Below, one piece after another: positions 1 through 8,117 of a stretch of DNA of 64,000 bases. The notes under the pieces are model-generated. The model did no database searches. It saw only the letters and a program-made list of their open reading frames with translations, and was not told the origin of the DNA. This stretch comes from Aestuariibius sp. HNIBRBA575. GTDB taxonomy: Bacteria > Pseudomonadota > Alphaproteobacteria > Rhodobacterales > Rhodobacteraceae. The first letter of the stretch is position 1; each line of letters begins with the position of its first letter. Made by a program: the position numbers and the translations under genes. The stretch spans positions 1,577,501-1,641,500 of the forward strand of contig NZ_CP162414.1 in NCBI RefSeq assembly GCF_040932005.1, in the 5' to 3' direction.

Positions 1-1022
1 CCATGATGGGCGCGCCAATCTGGGCCCGGTCAGCGACCGTTTTGGCCGGTCCGATGTTCAACTTTATCCTGTCGGCCATCATTTTTACCGGTCTGGCCAT
101 GACCGTTGGGGGGGTGCGTGATCCGTTGACGGTCAAAGACATCCAACCTTTGCCGCAATTTTACGAAAACGGATTGCAAAGCGGCGATGAAATTCTGGCG
201 GTCAATGGTGAAACATTGGTGGAACTGGCCGATTTCAGCACGGCGTTGGACAATGCGGGCACGGATCTGTCGCTGGATTTCACCATCCGGCGGGATGGAA
301 CGGAAATGCAGATCGTCGCGCCCAATCCGATGTTGCCCTATGTCATCGGCACGTCCCCGAATTCAGCCGCCGAAGAGGCCGGGATCCAGGATGGCGATGT
401 CGTGCTGAGCGTGAATGATGTGCCAATGGCGACGTTCCAGCAATTGATTTCCGCTATTCAGGCCGAACAGGGGCGCAGTGTGGCCTTGGAAATCTGGCGC
501 GATGGCGATGTGATGACGTTTGATCTGACGCCAAAAATTGGTGGCGCAAGCGACAGTGATGGCTATCTAGAAGAACGCTATCTGGTGGGGATTTCCATCA
601 CCAACTATCTGGATTGGCAGACAGAATCGTTGCCCTTTTTTGAGGCAGCCATCGGGTCTGTGGCGCGGGTTTGGGATGTGATTACCCAATCATTGCAGGG
701 GTTGTGGTTGATGATCACCGGCAAAATTTCGTCCTGTAACCTGTCAGGCCCGGTGGGCATTGCGCAGGTCAGTGGTGAAATGGCGCGGGCTGGATTGTTG
801 GAATTTATCAGCCTGATCGCGGTGCTGTCGACGGCCATTGGCATGTTGAACCTGTTCCCGGTTCCAGTTCTGGATGGCGGGCATTTGGTGTTTCACGCCT
901 ACGAAGCCGTAAGCGGACGCCCGCCGAATGAAAACGTGCTGCGGATCATGATGATGATGGGTGTGATGCTGGTGCTGTCGCTGATGATTTTTGGCACATT
1001 AAACGATCTGTTGTTCTGCTAA
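1..1022 (+). CDS. rseP: RIP metalloprotease RseP (site-2 protease), 5' end missing
   Basis: Intramembrane zinc protease that cleaves membrane-bound anti-sigma factors and signal-peptide remnants in the inner membrane. The frame is open from base 1, so the gene starts upstream of the window; the HExxH active-site helix is not included. Visible are the membrane segment after it (WARSATVLAGPMFNFILS), a PDZ region around residues 100-180 of the visible part (YVIGTSPNSAAEEAGIQDGD), and the C-terminal second metal-ligand motif NLFPVPVLDGGH followed by a last membrane helix. It is the first gene of the envelope cluster with bamA, skp and lpx genes, the usual alphaproteobacterial order. Identification is firm; only the N-terminal part is unseen. 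Confidence 0.95.
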   Translation, partial: MMGAPIWARSATVLAGPMFNFILSAIIFTGLAMTVGGVRDPLTVKDIQPLPQFYENGLQSGDEILAVNGETLVELADFSTALDNAGTDLSLDFTIRRDGTEMQIVAPNPMLPYVIGTSPNSAAEEAGIQDGDVVLSVNDVPMATFQQLISAIQAEQGRSVALEIWRDGDVMTFDLTPKIGGASDSDGYLEERYLVGISITNYLDWQTESLPFFEAAIGSVARVWDVITQSLQGLWLMITGKISSCNLSGPVGIAQVSGEMARAGLLEFISLIAVLSTAIGMLNLFPVPVLDGGHLVFHAYEAVSGRPPNENVLRIMMMMGVMLVLSLMIFGTLNDLLFC

Positions 1023-1037
1023 ATCTGGAAACGGGCA

Positions 1038-1062
1038 GGGGTGATCTTCGCAGGATCACCCC
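1038..1062 (+). terminator. Hairpin just after rseP (terminator-like)
   Basis: Perfect 9-bp inverted repeat GGGGTGATC / GATCACCCC with a 7-nt loop, starting 16 bases after the rseP stop. No run of T follows directly, so it is either a weak or Rho-assisted terminator or an mRNA-stabilising hairpin between rseP and the downstream genes. Confidence 0.35.
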
Positions 1063-1134
1063 AGTTGCGCCACTTTTCTGCCCCATTTGTCGGTCACATT
1101 TGTAGAAAGCTCATAGAAACAAGGGGTTTCTTCA

Positions 1135-1269
1135 ATGACTGCTCTGGCACACGGATATCGCGGAATGTCGCTTTTGGTAACGATCAACTGGGATCGGTTG
1201 CTATATGCGGGCACCATCATCGCTGCCCTTTGGGCCGGCGCTTATCTTGGTTCGCTTGGCGCTTTCTAA
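1135..1269 (+). CDS. Small single-pass membrane protein (44 aa), unknown
   Basis: Unrecognised small gene between rseP and bamA. ATG at 1135 is preceded by AAGGGG at 1121-1126, a well-placed ribosome binding site. The 44-residue product starts MTALAHGYRG and has a hydrophobic segment at about residues 21-41 (RLLYAGTIIAALWAGAYLGS) rich in small residues, consistent with one transmembrane helix, and stops at TAA 1267-1269. The overlapping longer frame starting at 1041 has no such composition and is judged a shadow. Position inside the envelope cluster suggests a membrane role, but no function can be assigned. It may be a lineage-specific conserved small protein. Confidence 0.6.
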   Translation: MTALAHGYRGMSLLVTINWDRLLYAGTIIAALWAGAYLGSLGAF

Positions 1270-1394
1270 AATAGACCCCAAAATCTGTAATTTTTATCGC
1301 GTTCGGCCCCCCGCCGGGCGCGTTCTTGGTTTTGACAAGCCTCGCCAATCCCGGTAGTTGAATATCAAATAGATTGATTGCAGGGGCGGGTAGT

Positions 1395-3707
1395 ATGAGC
1401 CGTAAAATTAGGCGTAGCACGGCAAAGGCCATGTTCTACCTTCACACGATTTTGGCGGGTGGTGTTTTGGCAACGCCGATGGTGTTTCCGACCCAAGTTG
1501 TGGCGCAGAGTTTTACCTTTTCGACCGTGTCCATTGAGGGCAACCAACGGATCGAAGATGGCACCATCCTGACTTATGCTGGTTTGACACGCGGTGAAAC
1601 CGTCAGCGCGGCTGAATTAAACGATGCCGGACAACGCATTCGCGAATCCGGATTGTTTGAAAGTGTTGAGATCATTCCAAACGGGACAACATTGCGCATT
1701 GTTGTTGTGGAATTCCCGACTATCAATCGGATCAACATCGAAGGCAATTCGCGTCTGCGCGACGAAGAATTGCTGCAGGCTGTGCAATCTCAACCGCGCC
1801 GTGTCTATTCCCCGGCGCAGGCAGAACGTGACGTAGAAGCAATCACCCAGGCCTATGCCCAGCAGGGGCGGGTCAATGCAACAGTGACCCCGCGCATTAT
1901 CGCGCGCAGTGACAACCGCGTTGATCTGGTGTTCGAAGTGTTCGAAGGCGGCCTGACCGAAGTTGAGCGGATCAGCTTTGTTGGCAACCGCACCTATTCG
2001 GACCGGCGTTTGCGCGGCGTTCTAAACACCAAACAAGCCGGAGTTTTGCGCGCCGTCGTTGGGCGCGACACATATGTGGCGGATCGGGTGCAGTTTGATC
2101 AGCAATTGCTGACGGATTTTTACCAATCCCGCGGCTATGTCGATTTTCAAATCCAGAACGTGGATGTCAGCCTGACCCGGGAACGGGATGCCTATTTGGT
2201 GACCTTTAATATCCAAGAGGGGCAACAATTCCGCATGGGCGACGTCTATGTCAGTTCCGAACTGACAGAAGCCGACCCTGACGAATTTGAACGCGCTTTG
2301 CGGTCCTCATCTGGGGATGTCTATTCACCGACCCGCGTTGACAATGACATTGCCCGGATCGAACGTCTGGCCATTCAAAAGGGCCTGAACTTTGTGCGGG
2401 TTGAGCCCCGGATTACCCGCAATGACCGTGATTTGACGCTGGATGTGGAATATGTTCTGACCCGTGGCGATCGAATTTTTATCGAACGGATCGACATTGA
2501 GGGCAACAACACCACGTTGGATCGGGTGGTGCGCAACCAATTTGATGTGGTCGAAGGCGATCCCTTTAATCCCCGTCAAATTCGTCAATCTGCGGATCGT
2601 ATCCGTCGGTTGGGGTATTTCGGGGATGCCAATGTCGATGCCCGCGAAGGGTCCAGCCCCAATCACGTTGTGATTGATGTGGATGTGGTTGAAAAACCCA
2701 CCGGGTCGCTGACCTTTGGGGCCAACTATAATTCTGATGCGGGTGTGTCGCTGATTGCGTCGTTCAAGGAACAAAACTTCTTGGGGCGTGGCCAGCGGGT
2801 CAATGCGCAATTGTCGACCGCAGAAACCAACCGCGTTTTGTCATTCAGCTTTGTTGAACCGCAATTGGTGGGGCGTGACACGTCGCTTGGCTTTAGCTTT
2901 GGGTATCGCCGCACGGATAACGAAAATTCGCTTTATGACACCGAAACGTTTTCGATCCGGCCCAGCCTGACATTCCCTGTTGGTGAACTAAGCCGTTTGC
3001 AGGTGTTTTATGGCTTTGAATATCTGAGCCTGTTTGATGTGGATGCCGATGCCAGCCCAATCATTCACGCCGAAGAGGCGTTTGGTGGCATTGGCTATCA
3101 TCAGCTTGGCTATCAATTCAGCTATGACAATCGCCGTTCTGGGTTGAACCCAGAGGCGGGCGTTTTGCTGCGGTTTGGTCAAGAATTTGGGGTAGGTGAG
3201 GATTCTCAATACATCAAAACCACCGCCTTTGCGGCGGCTGAAACACGTGTGTTCCATGATGATGTGACCTTGCGCGCCATCGTTGAGGGCGGCTTGCTGC
3301 ATTTCTCAGAAGGGGACAGCCGCGTGACCGACCGTTTCTTCCTTGGATCGGCCAAAATGCGCGGCTTTAGCGCCGGGGGCATTGGTCCACGGGACGTGAA
3401 TACCGGCGACGCATTGGGTGGGAACGCCTTTGCGGTGGCCCGCCTAGAAGCCGAATTCCCGTTGGGATTGCCCGAAGAATACGGGATCACCGGCGGGGCC
3501 TTTTATGACTACGGATCGGTCTGGGATGTAGGCGTCGATAGTGCGGACATTCTGTACAACGATTTCACCCCTCGGTCTGTGGTTGGTTTGTCGCTGTTCT
3601 GGACAACCCCAATTGGTCCGCTGCGGTTTAACTTTACCGAAGCGTTGGATGCGCAGGAACAGGATGAAACCCGCGCATTTGATGTGACCGTTTCAACGTC
3701 GTTCTAA
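1395..3707 (+). CDS. bamA: Outer membrane protein assembly factor BamA
   Basis: Central Omp85 component of the BAM complex, which inserts beta-barrel proteins into the outer membrane. Product of 770 aa: signal peptide about residues 1-38 (hydrophobic segment ending near VVAQ), five POTRA repeats to about residue 430 with recurring I(N/E)GN motifs (SIEGNQRI, NIEGNSRL, FVGNRTYS, DIEGNNTT), then a 16-strand barrel ending in the aromatic signature VTVSTSF. ATG 1395 is preferred over the TTG seven codons upstream because GGGGCGGG precedes it and it gives a normal signal peptide. A TTGACA hexamer at 1332-1337 could be the -35 of a gene-proximal promoter, but the matching -10 is weak. The stop overlaps the start of skp (TAATG). 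Confidence 0.97.
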   Translation: MSRKIRRSTAKAMFYLHTILAGGVLATPMVFPTQVVAQSFTFSTVSIEGNQRIEDGTILTYAGLTRGETVSAAELNDAGQRIRESGLFESVEIIPNGTTLRIVVVEFPTINRINIEGNSRLRDEELLQAVQSQPRRVYSPAQAERDVEAITQAYAQQGRVNATVTPRIIARSDNRVDLVFEVFEGGLTEVERISFVGNRTYSDRRLRGVLNTKQAGVLRAVVGRDTYVADRVQFDQQLLTDFYQSRGYVDFQIQNVDVSLTRERDAYLVTFNIQEGQQFRMGDVYVSSELTEADPDEFERALRSSSGDVYSPTRVDNDIARIERLAIQKGLNFVRVEPRITRNDRDLTLDVEYVLTRGDRIFIERIDIEGNNTTLDRVVRNQFDVVEGDPFNPRQIRQSADRIRRLGYFGDANVDAREGSSPNHVVIDVDVVEKPTGSLTFGANYNSDAGVSLIASFKEQNFLGRGQRVNAQLSTAETNRVLSFSFVEPQLVGRDTSLGFSFGYRRTDNENSLYDTETFSIRPSLTFPVGELSRLQVFYGFEYLSLFDVDADASPIIHAEEAFGGIGYHQLGYQFSYDNRRSGLNPEAGVLLRFGQEFGVGEDSQYIKTTAFAAAETRVFHDDVTLRAIVEGGLLHFSEGDSRVTDRFFLGSAKMRGFSAGGIGPRDVNTGDALGGNAFAVARLEAEFPLGLPEEYGITGGAFYDYGSVWDVGVDSADILYNDFTPRSVVGLSLFWTTPIGPLRFNFTEALDAQEQDETRAFDVTVSTSF

Positions 3708-4342
3708 TGCTAAAAGCCGGTGTTATAGCCCTCGCTTTTGCCGGGTTTTTTGCGACCTGTGGATATGCACAGGCCCAGGACGGTGCCACGTCGGAACAAA
3801 CACCTGCTTTGGTGCGATCCCCGATTTTGACGATCGATCCGAACACGCTGTTTTCCAATTCGATTTATGGGCAGCGTGTTCAGGCCGATCTGAACCTGCG
3901 CGCCGAGGAATTGAACGCAGAAAACCGCCGGATTGAACAGGCCCTCGTCGCAGAAGAGCAATCCCTGACCGAACGTCGCCCAAACATGGACCCGGCGGCG
4001 TTTCGCGCCGAAGCCGAAGCCTTTGACGAAAAGGTACAGGCCATCCGGCGCGCACGTGACGTCAAAGAGGCCGAGTTAGAGCAATTGCTGGAAAGCGAAC
4101 GCGCGGCCTTTAACGCGCGCGTTTTGCCGATCCTCGGGGATATTATGCTGGAACGTGGCGCAGTTGTCGTGCTGGACAGTCGATCCGTTTATATTCGGGC
4201 CGGGGTGATCGAAATCACCGACGACGCGATCCGGATGACCGATGAACGGCTGGGGGATGGGACGCAAACCGACATCACCGCCCAACCAAACCCTGCTGAT
4301 CCTGCGCAAACGCCGGGTCAAAGCGATCAAATCGAACGGTAA
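3707..4342 (+). CDS. skp: OmpH/Skp-family periplasmic chaperone
   Basis: Periplasmic holdase that carries unfolded outer-membrane proteins to BAM. The 211-aa product has a signal peptide ([24 protein letters not shown]) and then the Skp pattern: a short strand ([12 protein letters not shown]), a long charged coiled-coil tentacle at about residues 60-140 rich in E, R and A, and a second small beta segment ([13 protein letters not shown]). Its ATG overlaps the bamA stop by one base, so the two are translationally coupled. The acidic, Q/P-rich C-terminal tail after residue 185 extends beyond the core domain. Identification rests on signal, coiled coil and context. Confidence 0.9.
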   Translation: MLKAGVIALAFAGFFATCGYAQAQDGATSEQTPALVRSPILTIDPNTLFSNSIYGQRVQADLNLRAEELNAENRRIEQALVAEEQSLTERRPNMDPAAFRAEAEAFDEKVQAIRRARDVKEAELEQLLESERAAFNARVLPILGDIMLERGAVVVLDSRSVYIRAGVIEITDDAIRMTDERLGDGTQTDITAQPNPADPAQTPGQSDQIER

Positions 4343-4386
4343 TGTTGGTGCGGATTGCGCAGCCTTTACTTGCTCCCTTTGGGGGG

Positions 4387-4415
4387 CTTTGTTAGTCAGA
4401 ACAAAGGGCTCTGAC
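4387..4415 (+). other. Two mutually exclusive hairpins ahead of fabZ
   Basis: CTTTGTT (4387-4393) pairs with AACAAAG (4400-4406), while GTCAGA (4395-4400) pairs with TCTGAC (4410-4415). The arms overlap, so only one can form at a time. They lie in the 133-base skp-fabZ gap, 60 bases before the fabZ start. This could be an attenuator-like switch or chance; no T-run follows. Confidence 0.3.
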
Positions 4416-4475
4416 TTCGGATCGCCCAAAACGAAACATCAATGGCCCACAGGGCAGCCCAAAAGAGGAGGTCCC

Positions 4476-4949
4476 ATGAGCGACATCACCCAAGACACCC
4501 CCACAGAAGCCGATATTCAGTTGATCCAAGCGATCCTGCCGCATCGGTATCCGTTTCTACTGGTGGACAAGGTGGTCGACATTGAGGGCACTTCCAAAGC
4601 GGTTGGCATCAAGAATGTCACGATGAACGAACCGCATTTTCAGGGCCATTTTCCCGGCAATCCCATCATGCCCGGCGTCACCATCGTCGAAGCCATGGCG
4701 CAAACCGCGGCGGTAATGGTTGGCACTACGATGGGCTTGGTCGAAGGCAATCTGCTGGTGTATTTCATGGGCATCGACAATTGCAAATTCCGCCGCAAAG
4801 TGGTGCCGGGGGATGTGTTGAAAATGAACCTTGAAACCACCCGTGGCAAACCCGGCGGCAAGGTTTGGAAATTCCGCGGCGTGGCCACGGTGGATGGCGA
4901 AATGGCCGCCGAAGCGGACTTTACCGCGATGATGGATATGCAGGGCTGA
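4476..4949 (+). CDS. fabZ: 3-hydroxyacyl-ACP dehydratase FabZ
   Basis: Hotdog-fold dehydratase that removes water from (3R)-hydroxyacyl-ACP in fatty-acid elongation. The 157-aa product carries the signature [13 protein letters not shown], the catalytic histidine in [14 protein letters not shown] and the catalytic glutamate in IVEAMAQ. ATG 4476 is chosen because GAGGAG lies directly upstream; in-frame codons further upstream overlap skp and have no family similarity. The gene sits between skp and lpxA as in most Gram-negatives, linking supply of 3-hydroxyacyl-ACP for fatty acids and lipid A. The stop overlaps the lpxA start (TGATG). Confidence 0.97.
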   Translation: MSDITQDTPTEADIQLIQAILPHRYPFLLVDKVVDIEGTSKAVGIKNVTMNEPHFQGHFPGNPIMPGVTIVEAMAQTAAVMVGTTMGLVEGNLLVYFMGIDNCKFRRKVVPGDVLKMNLETTRGKPGGKVWKFRGVATVDGEMAAEADFTAMMDMQG

Positions 4950-5734
4950 TGGGCGCGCAAATCCACCCCAGCTCTGTCATCGAAGACGGGGCTGTGATCG
5001 GGCAGGATTGTCAGATCGGACCGTTCTGCGTGATCGGCGCAGATGTGGTTCTGGGCGATCGGGTTGAATTAAAATCCCATGTGGTTGTGTCGGGTGACAC
5101 CCATATTGGCGATGATACGGTGGTGTTTTCCTTTTCAGTGATCGGGGAAATTCCCCAGGATCTGAAATTTGACGGTGAAAAAACCCGGCTACGGATCGGT
5201 GCGCGCAATCGCATTCGCGAACATGTCACGATGAACCTTGGTACGGCCCAAGGCGGCGGTGAAACCCGCATCGGCGATGACGGTCTGTTTATGGCTGGCT
5301 GTCACATAGCCCATGACGCGGTGATTGGCGATCGGGTGATTGTGGTCAATTCATCCGCCATTGCCGGGCATTGCATCATCGAAGACGACGTGATCATCGG
5401 CGGTCTGTGTGGCATCCATCAATGGGTGCGCATCGGGCGCGGCGCCATTATCGGTGCCGTCAGCATGGTGATCAAAGATGTGGTTCCCCATGGCTTGGTT
5501 CAGGGGCCGCGCGGCGAATTGGACGGGCTTAATTTGGTCGGTTTGAAACGCAAAGGTGTGGATCGCCGTGACATCACCGCGCTGCGGGCTGCGTTTCAGA
5601 TGCTCAAGGATGGCGAAGGCACGTTTGCCGAACGCGCCAAACGGCTGGGCGATGAAAGTGACAGTGACTATGTGCAGGAAATGGTGGCCTTTATCCTTGG
5701 GGATACGGATCGCAATTTCCTAACGCCGGGATAG
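4949..5734 (+). CDS. lpxA: Acyl-ACP--UDP-N-acetylglucosamine O-acyltransferase LpxA
   Basis: First enzyme of lipid A synthesis; transfers a 3-hydroxyacyl chain from ACP to the 3-OH of UDP-GlcNAc in the cytoplasm. The 261-aa product is a left-handed parallel beta helix made of hexapeptide repeats ([LIV]-G-x-x style, such as AVIGQDCQIGPFCVIG) through about residue 185, then the helical C-terminal domain. The conserved GCHIAHD motif contains H119 and H122, the latter matching the catalytic histidine of the E. coli enzyme. ATG 4949 overlaps the fabZ stop by one base, which fixes the start. Confidence 0.97.
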   Translation: MGAQIHPSSVIEDGAVIGQDCQIGPFCVIGADVVLGDRVELKSHVVVSGDTHIGDDTVVFSFSVIGEIPQDLKFDGEKTRLRIGARNRIREHVTMNLGTAQGGGETRIGDDGLFMAGCHIAHDAVIGDRVIVVNSSAIAGHCIIEDDVIIGGLCGIHQWVRIGRGAIIGAVSMVIKDVVPHGLVQGPRGELDGLNLVGLKRKGVDRRDITALRAAFQMLKDGEGTFAERAKRLGDESDSDYVQEMVAFILGDTDRNFLTPG

Positions 5735-5744
5735 GATTGCGCAG

Positions 5745-6644
5745 ATGACCTTGGCTTTGATTGCCGGGCAGGGCGCGTTGCCCCGGTTTCTGGCAGAAAA
5801 ATTGATCGCAGCCAATGATCCGCCTGTGATCTGCGTGTTTCACACATTTGTACCGGACGCACCGGTTGAATTGCCCCGGCTGCATTTCCGGCTGGAAACT
5901 TTGGGCACGTTTTTGGCCACCTTGGTTGAGGCGGGCGTGACACGATTATGTATGGCGGGGGCTGTGCGGCGCTATCCGATTGAGGCGGACCTGATTGACG
6001 AACGCACCCGGCCGTTGGTCGCCCGGCTGACCGATGCCATGGCCAAAGGCGACGATGGCACGTTGCGCGAAATCGTCGCGATTATCGAAGAAACCGGGAT
6101 CAAAGTGGTGGGACCCAAAGATTTGGTGCCCGAGCTGGTGTTGAGTGCTGGAATTCCGACGGAACAGAAACCGTCGCCGGTTCACGATCAGGATGTGACC
6201 GCCGGATATCGGGAATTGCGCGTTATGGGGGCGGCCGATCTGGGGCAGGCCTGTGTGATCCGCGCCGGCAAAGTGGTCGCTGCCGAGGAAAAATCCGGAA
6301 CCAAGGCCCTGATCGACCGGTTCAAAGCCGAACCTGATCCGCGCATGTCGGTTGATCCGGTGGAATGGGCGATGGATGCCGTGGCAGATATTTTCAAATC
6401 CGATCCGGTTTATGACGCGTTGCCGGGCGAAGGCATGGTGCTGTTCAAAGGCCCCAAACCGACCCAAGATTTGCGTGTCGACTTGCCCACAATCGGCCCG
6501 GACACGGCACAGGACGCCGCCGAGGCCGGGTTTGATGGGATCATCATTCAGGCCGGTTCGGTGATTGTTCTGGATGCCCCATTGGTGATCGACATATTGA
6601 ACAATGCGGGCATGTTTTTGTGGGTGCATGAGGCGCAAACATGA
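5745..6644 (+). CDS. lpxI: UDP-2,3-diacylglucosamine pyrophosphatase LpxI
   Basis: Hydrolyses UDP-2,3-diacylglucosamine to lipid X and UMP; LpxI (formerly DUF1009) replaces LpxH in many alphaproteobacteria. The 299-aa product has the N-terminal domain (MTLALIAGQGALPRFLAE) and the C-terminal catalytic domain with the GDDG-type region, EEKSGTKALIDR, GMVLFKGPKPTQDLRVDLPTIG-like strand and IIIQAGSVIVLD. Placement between lpxA and lpxB, with no lpxH in the window, supports the role. Its stop overlaps the lpxB start (ATGA), so the two are coupled. Confidence 0.94.
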   Translation: MTLALIAGQGALPRFLAEKLIAANDPPVICVFHTFVPDAPVELPRLHFRLETLGTFLATLVEAGVTRLCMAGAVRRYPIEADLIDERTRPLVARLTDAMAKGDDGTLREIVAIIEETGIKVVGPKDLVPELVLSAGIPTEQKPSPVHDQDVTAGYRELRVMGAADLGQACVIRAGKVVAAEEKSGTKALIDRFKAEPDPRMSVDPVEWAMDAVADIFKSDPVYDALPGEGMVLFKGPKPTQDLRVDLPTIGPDTAQDAAEAGFDGIIIQAGSVIVLDAPLVIDILNNAGMFLWVHEAQT

Positions 6645-7777
6645 ACGTGTTTATCATCGCAGGCGAGGCATCCGGGGACAAATTAGGGGCGGCCCTGATG
6701 GATGGTTTGTCAGAGCTGCGCCCGAATGTTGTGTTCAACGGCATTGGCGGTCAGATGATGACCCAGCGCGGCCTGACATCACAATTTGAGATGTCCGAAC
6801 TCAGCGTGATGGGCATCGCCGAGGTGCTGCCAAAGTATTTTCACCTAAAACGTCGCATTCGTGAAACGGCGGATGCGATATTGGCGCAGAAACCTGACGT
6901 GGTGGTGACCATCGACAGCCCCGATTTCTGCCTGCGTGTGGCCAAGCTGGTCAAGCCCGTGTCCGACATTCGCATCGTGCATTACGTGGCCCCATCCGTG
7001 TGGGCGTGGCGACCGAAACGGGCCGATAAAATGGCGGCTCTTGTGGATCAGGTGCTGGCATTGCTGCCGTTTGAGCCCCCTTATATGCTGGCCGCCGGTG
7101 TGCGCTGTGATTTTGTCGGGCATCCCGTCACAACCGAAACCGTGGCTGACGCAATTGCAGTGACCGCGTTCAAAGCCAAACACGGATTGGGTGAGGCGAC
7201 GTTGATTGCATTGCCCGGATCACGCCGGGGCGAAGTTGGCCGATTGTCCGAACGATTTGGCCAGGCGATTGCCGAATTTGGCCGTGATCATCCTGATTTG
7301 CAGGTGATCCTGCCTGTTGCGCCGGGCCTAGAGGATTTGGTGCGCCAACAGGTGGCGGACTGGCCCGTGAAACCGATCCTGTTGACCGGCACATTTGACA
7401 AATCCGCCGCATTTCAATCTGCACGGATCGCATTGGCCGCCTCTGGCACGGTCTCACTGGAATTGGCCGCTGCGGGCACGCCGATGGTGATTGCCTATGA
7501 CATGAATTGGCTGTCGCGCCGGTTGATCAAACGCATGTTACGTATTGATACAGTCACGCTGGTCAATCTGGTGGCCAACAGCCGCACCGTGCCGGAATTT
7601 ATCGGCGATAAATGCCTGCCAGATGACATCGCAAATGCGTTGACCAAGTTGTGGGACCATCCCGATGCCCAAAACGACGCAATGCAGATCACGATGGAAA
7701 AATTGGGACGGGGTGCGGAAAAACCTGGTCTGCGGGCCGCGCGGGCTGTGTTGGATGGGCTAGAGTTGTCGGTGTGA
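6641..7777 (+). CDS. lpxB: Lipid-A-disaccharide synthase LpxB
   Basis: GT19 glycosyltransferase that condenses lipid X and UDP-2,3-diacylglucosamine into the lipid A disaccharide at the inner membrane. The 378-aa product shows the family N-terminus (FIIAGEASGDKLGAALM), SELSVMGIAEVLP, DSPDFCLRVAK, the APSVWAWRPKRADKM strand and the nucleotide-binding half with LPGSRRGEV and ASGTVSLELAAAGTPMV. It begins inside the lpxI stop and closes the envelope run; its last 18 bases overlap the convergent gene on the other strand. Confidence 0.96.
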   Translation: MNVFIIAGEASGDKLGAALMDGLSELRPNVVFNGIGGQMMTQRGLTSQFEMSELSVMGIAEVLPKYFHLKRRIRETADAILAQKPDVVVTIDSPDFCLRVAKLVKPVSDIRIVHYVAPSVWAWRPKRADKMAALVDQVLALLPFEPPYMLAAGVRCDFVGHPVTTETVADAIAVTAFKAKHGLGEATLIALPGSRRGEVGRLSERFGQAIAEFGRDHPDLQVILPVAPGLEDLVRQQVADWPVKPILLTGTFDKSAAFQSARIALAASGTVSLELAAAGTPMVIAYDMNWLSRRLIKRMLRIDTVTLVNLVANSRTVPEFIGDKCLPDDIANALTKLWDHPDAQNDAMQITMEKLGRGAEKPGLRAARAVLDGLELSV

Positions 7778-8095
7778 ACGACGCGCGCGCATAAATTCGA
7801 GCAATCCCAAAAGGCCCAGCGCCGGAACCAGCGCGACCACTGTCAGTAAGTTGAAATACAACAGCCCTGAAAACGCATTTGCATGGGGTTCAAAGGCACT
7901 GACGGTGCAATTGATCCAGCTCAGCTTAAACCCGTCGCCATCACAGCTATTGTCGATCCACATCAGCGCGCCAATCTGACCAAGTTGAACCAAGGGGATA
8001 AATCTAAGCCGGTTCAGGGCTGTGACGTTTGTCAATCTAAGCGCAAAATACGCAGCAATCGGTAGCGCGAGTAGACCCAAATTCAACCAATACAT
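7760..8095 (-). CDS. Hypothetical 3-helix membrane protein (111 aa)
   Basis: Not recognised. The product has three hydrophobic stretches: about residues 3-20 (WLNLGLLALPIAAYFALR), 34-48 and 74-98 (FSGLLYFNLLTVVALVPALG), with a polar loop holding two cysteines (NSCDGDG, INCTV) between the second and third; these could form a periplasmic disulfide. It ends RARRSHRQL, a positive-inside cytoplasmic tail. It starts 22 bases after the upstream minus-strand gene, so it is probably co-transcribed with it and mnmA, and its 3' end overlaps lpxB by 18 bases. Confidence 0.6.
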   Translation of the reverse strand: MYWLNLGLLALPIAAYFALRLTNVTALNRLRFIPLVQLGQIGALMWIDNSCDGDGFKLSWINCTVSAFEPHANAFSGLLYFNLLTVVALVPALGLLGLLEFMRARRSHRQL

Positions 8096-8117
8096 CTAAG
8101 ACCCTCAAATACCAAAA

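Noticed and set aside
1041..1274. 77-codon frame overlapping the 44-codon membrane peptide
   Set aside because: No ribosome binding site and no coherent protein features; the other frame has both.
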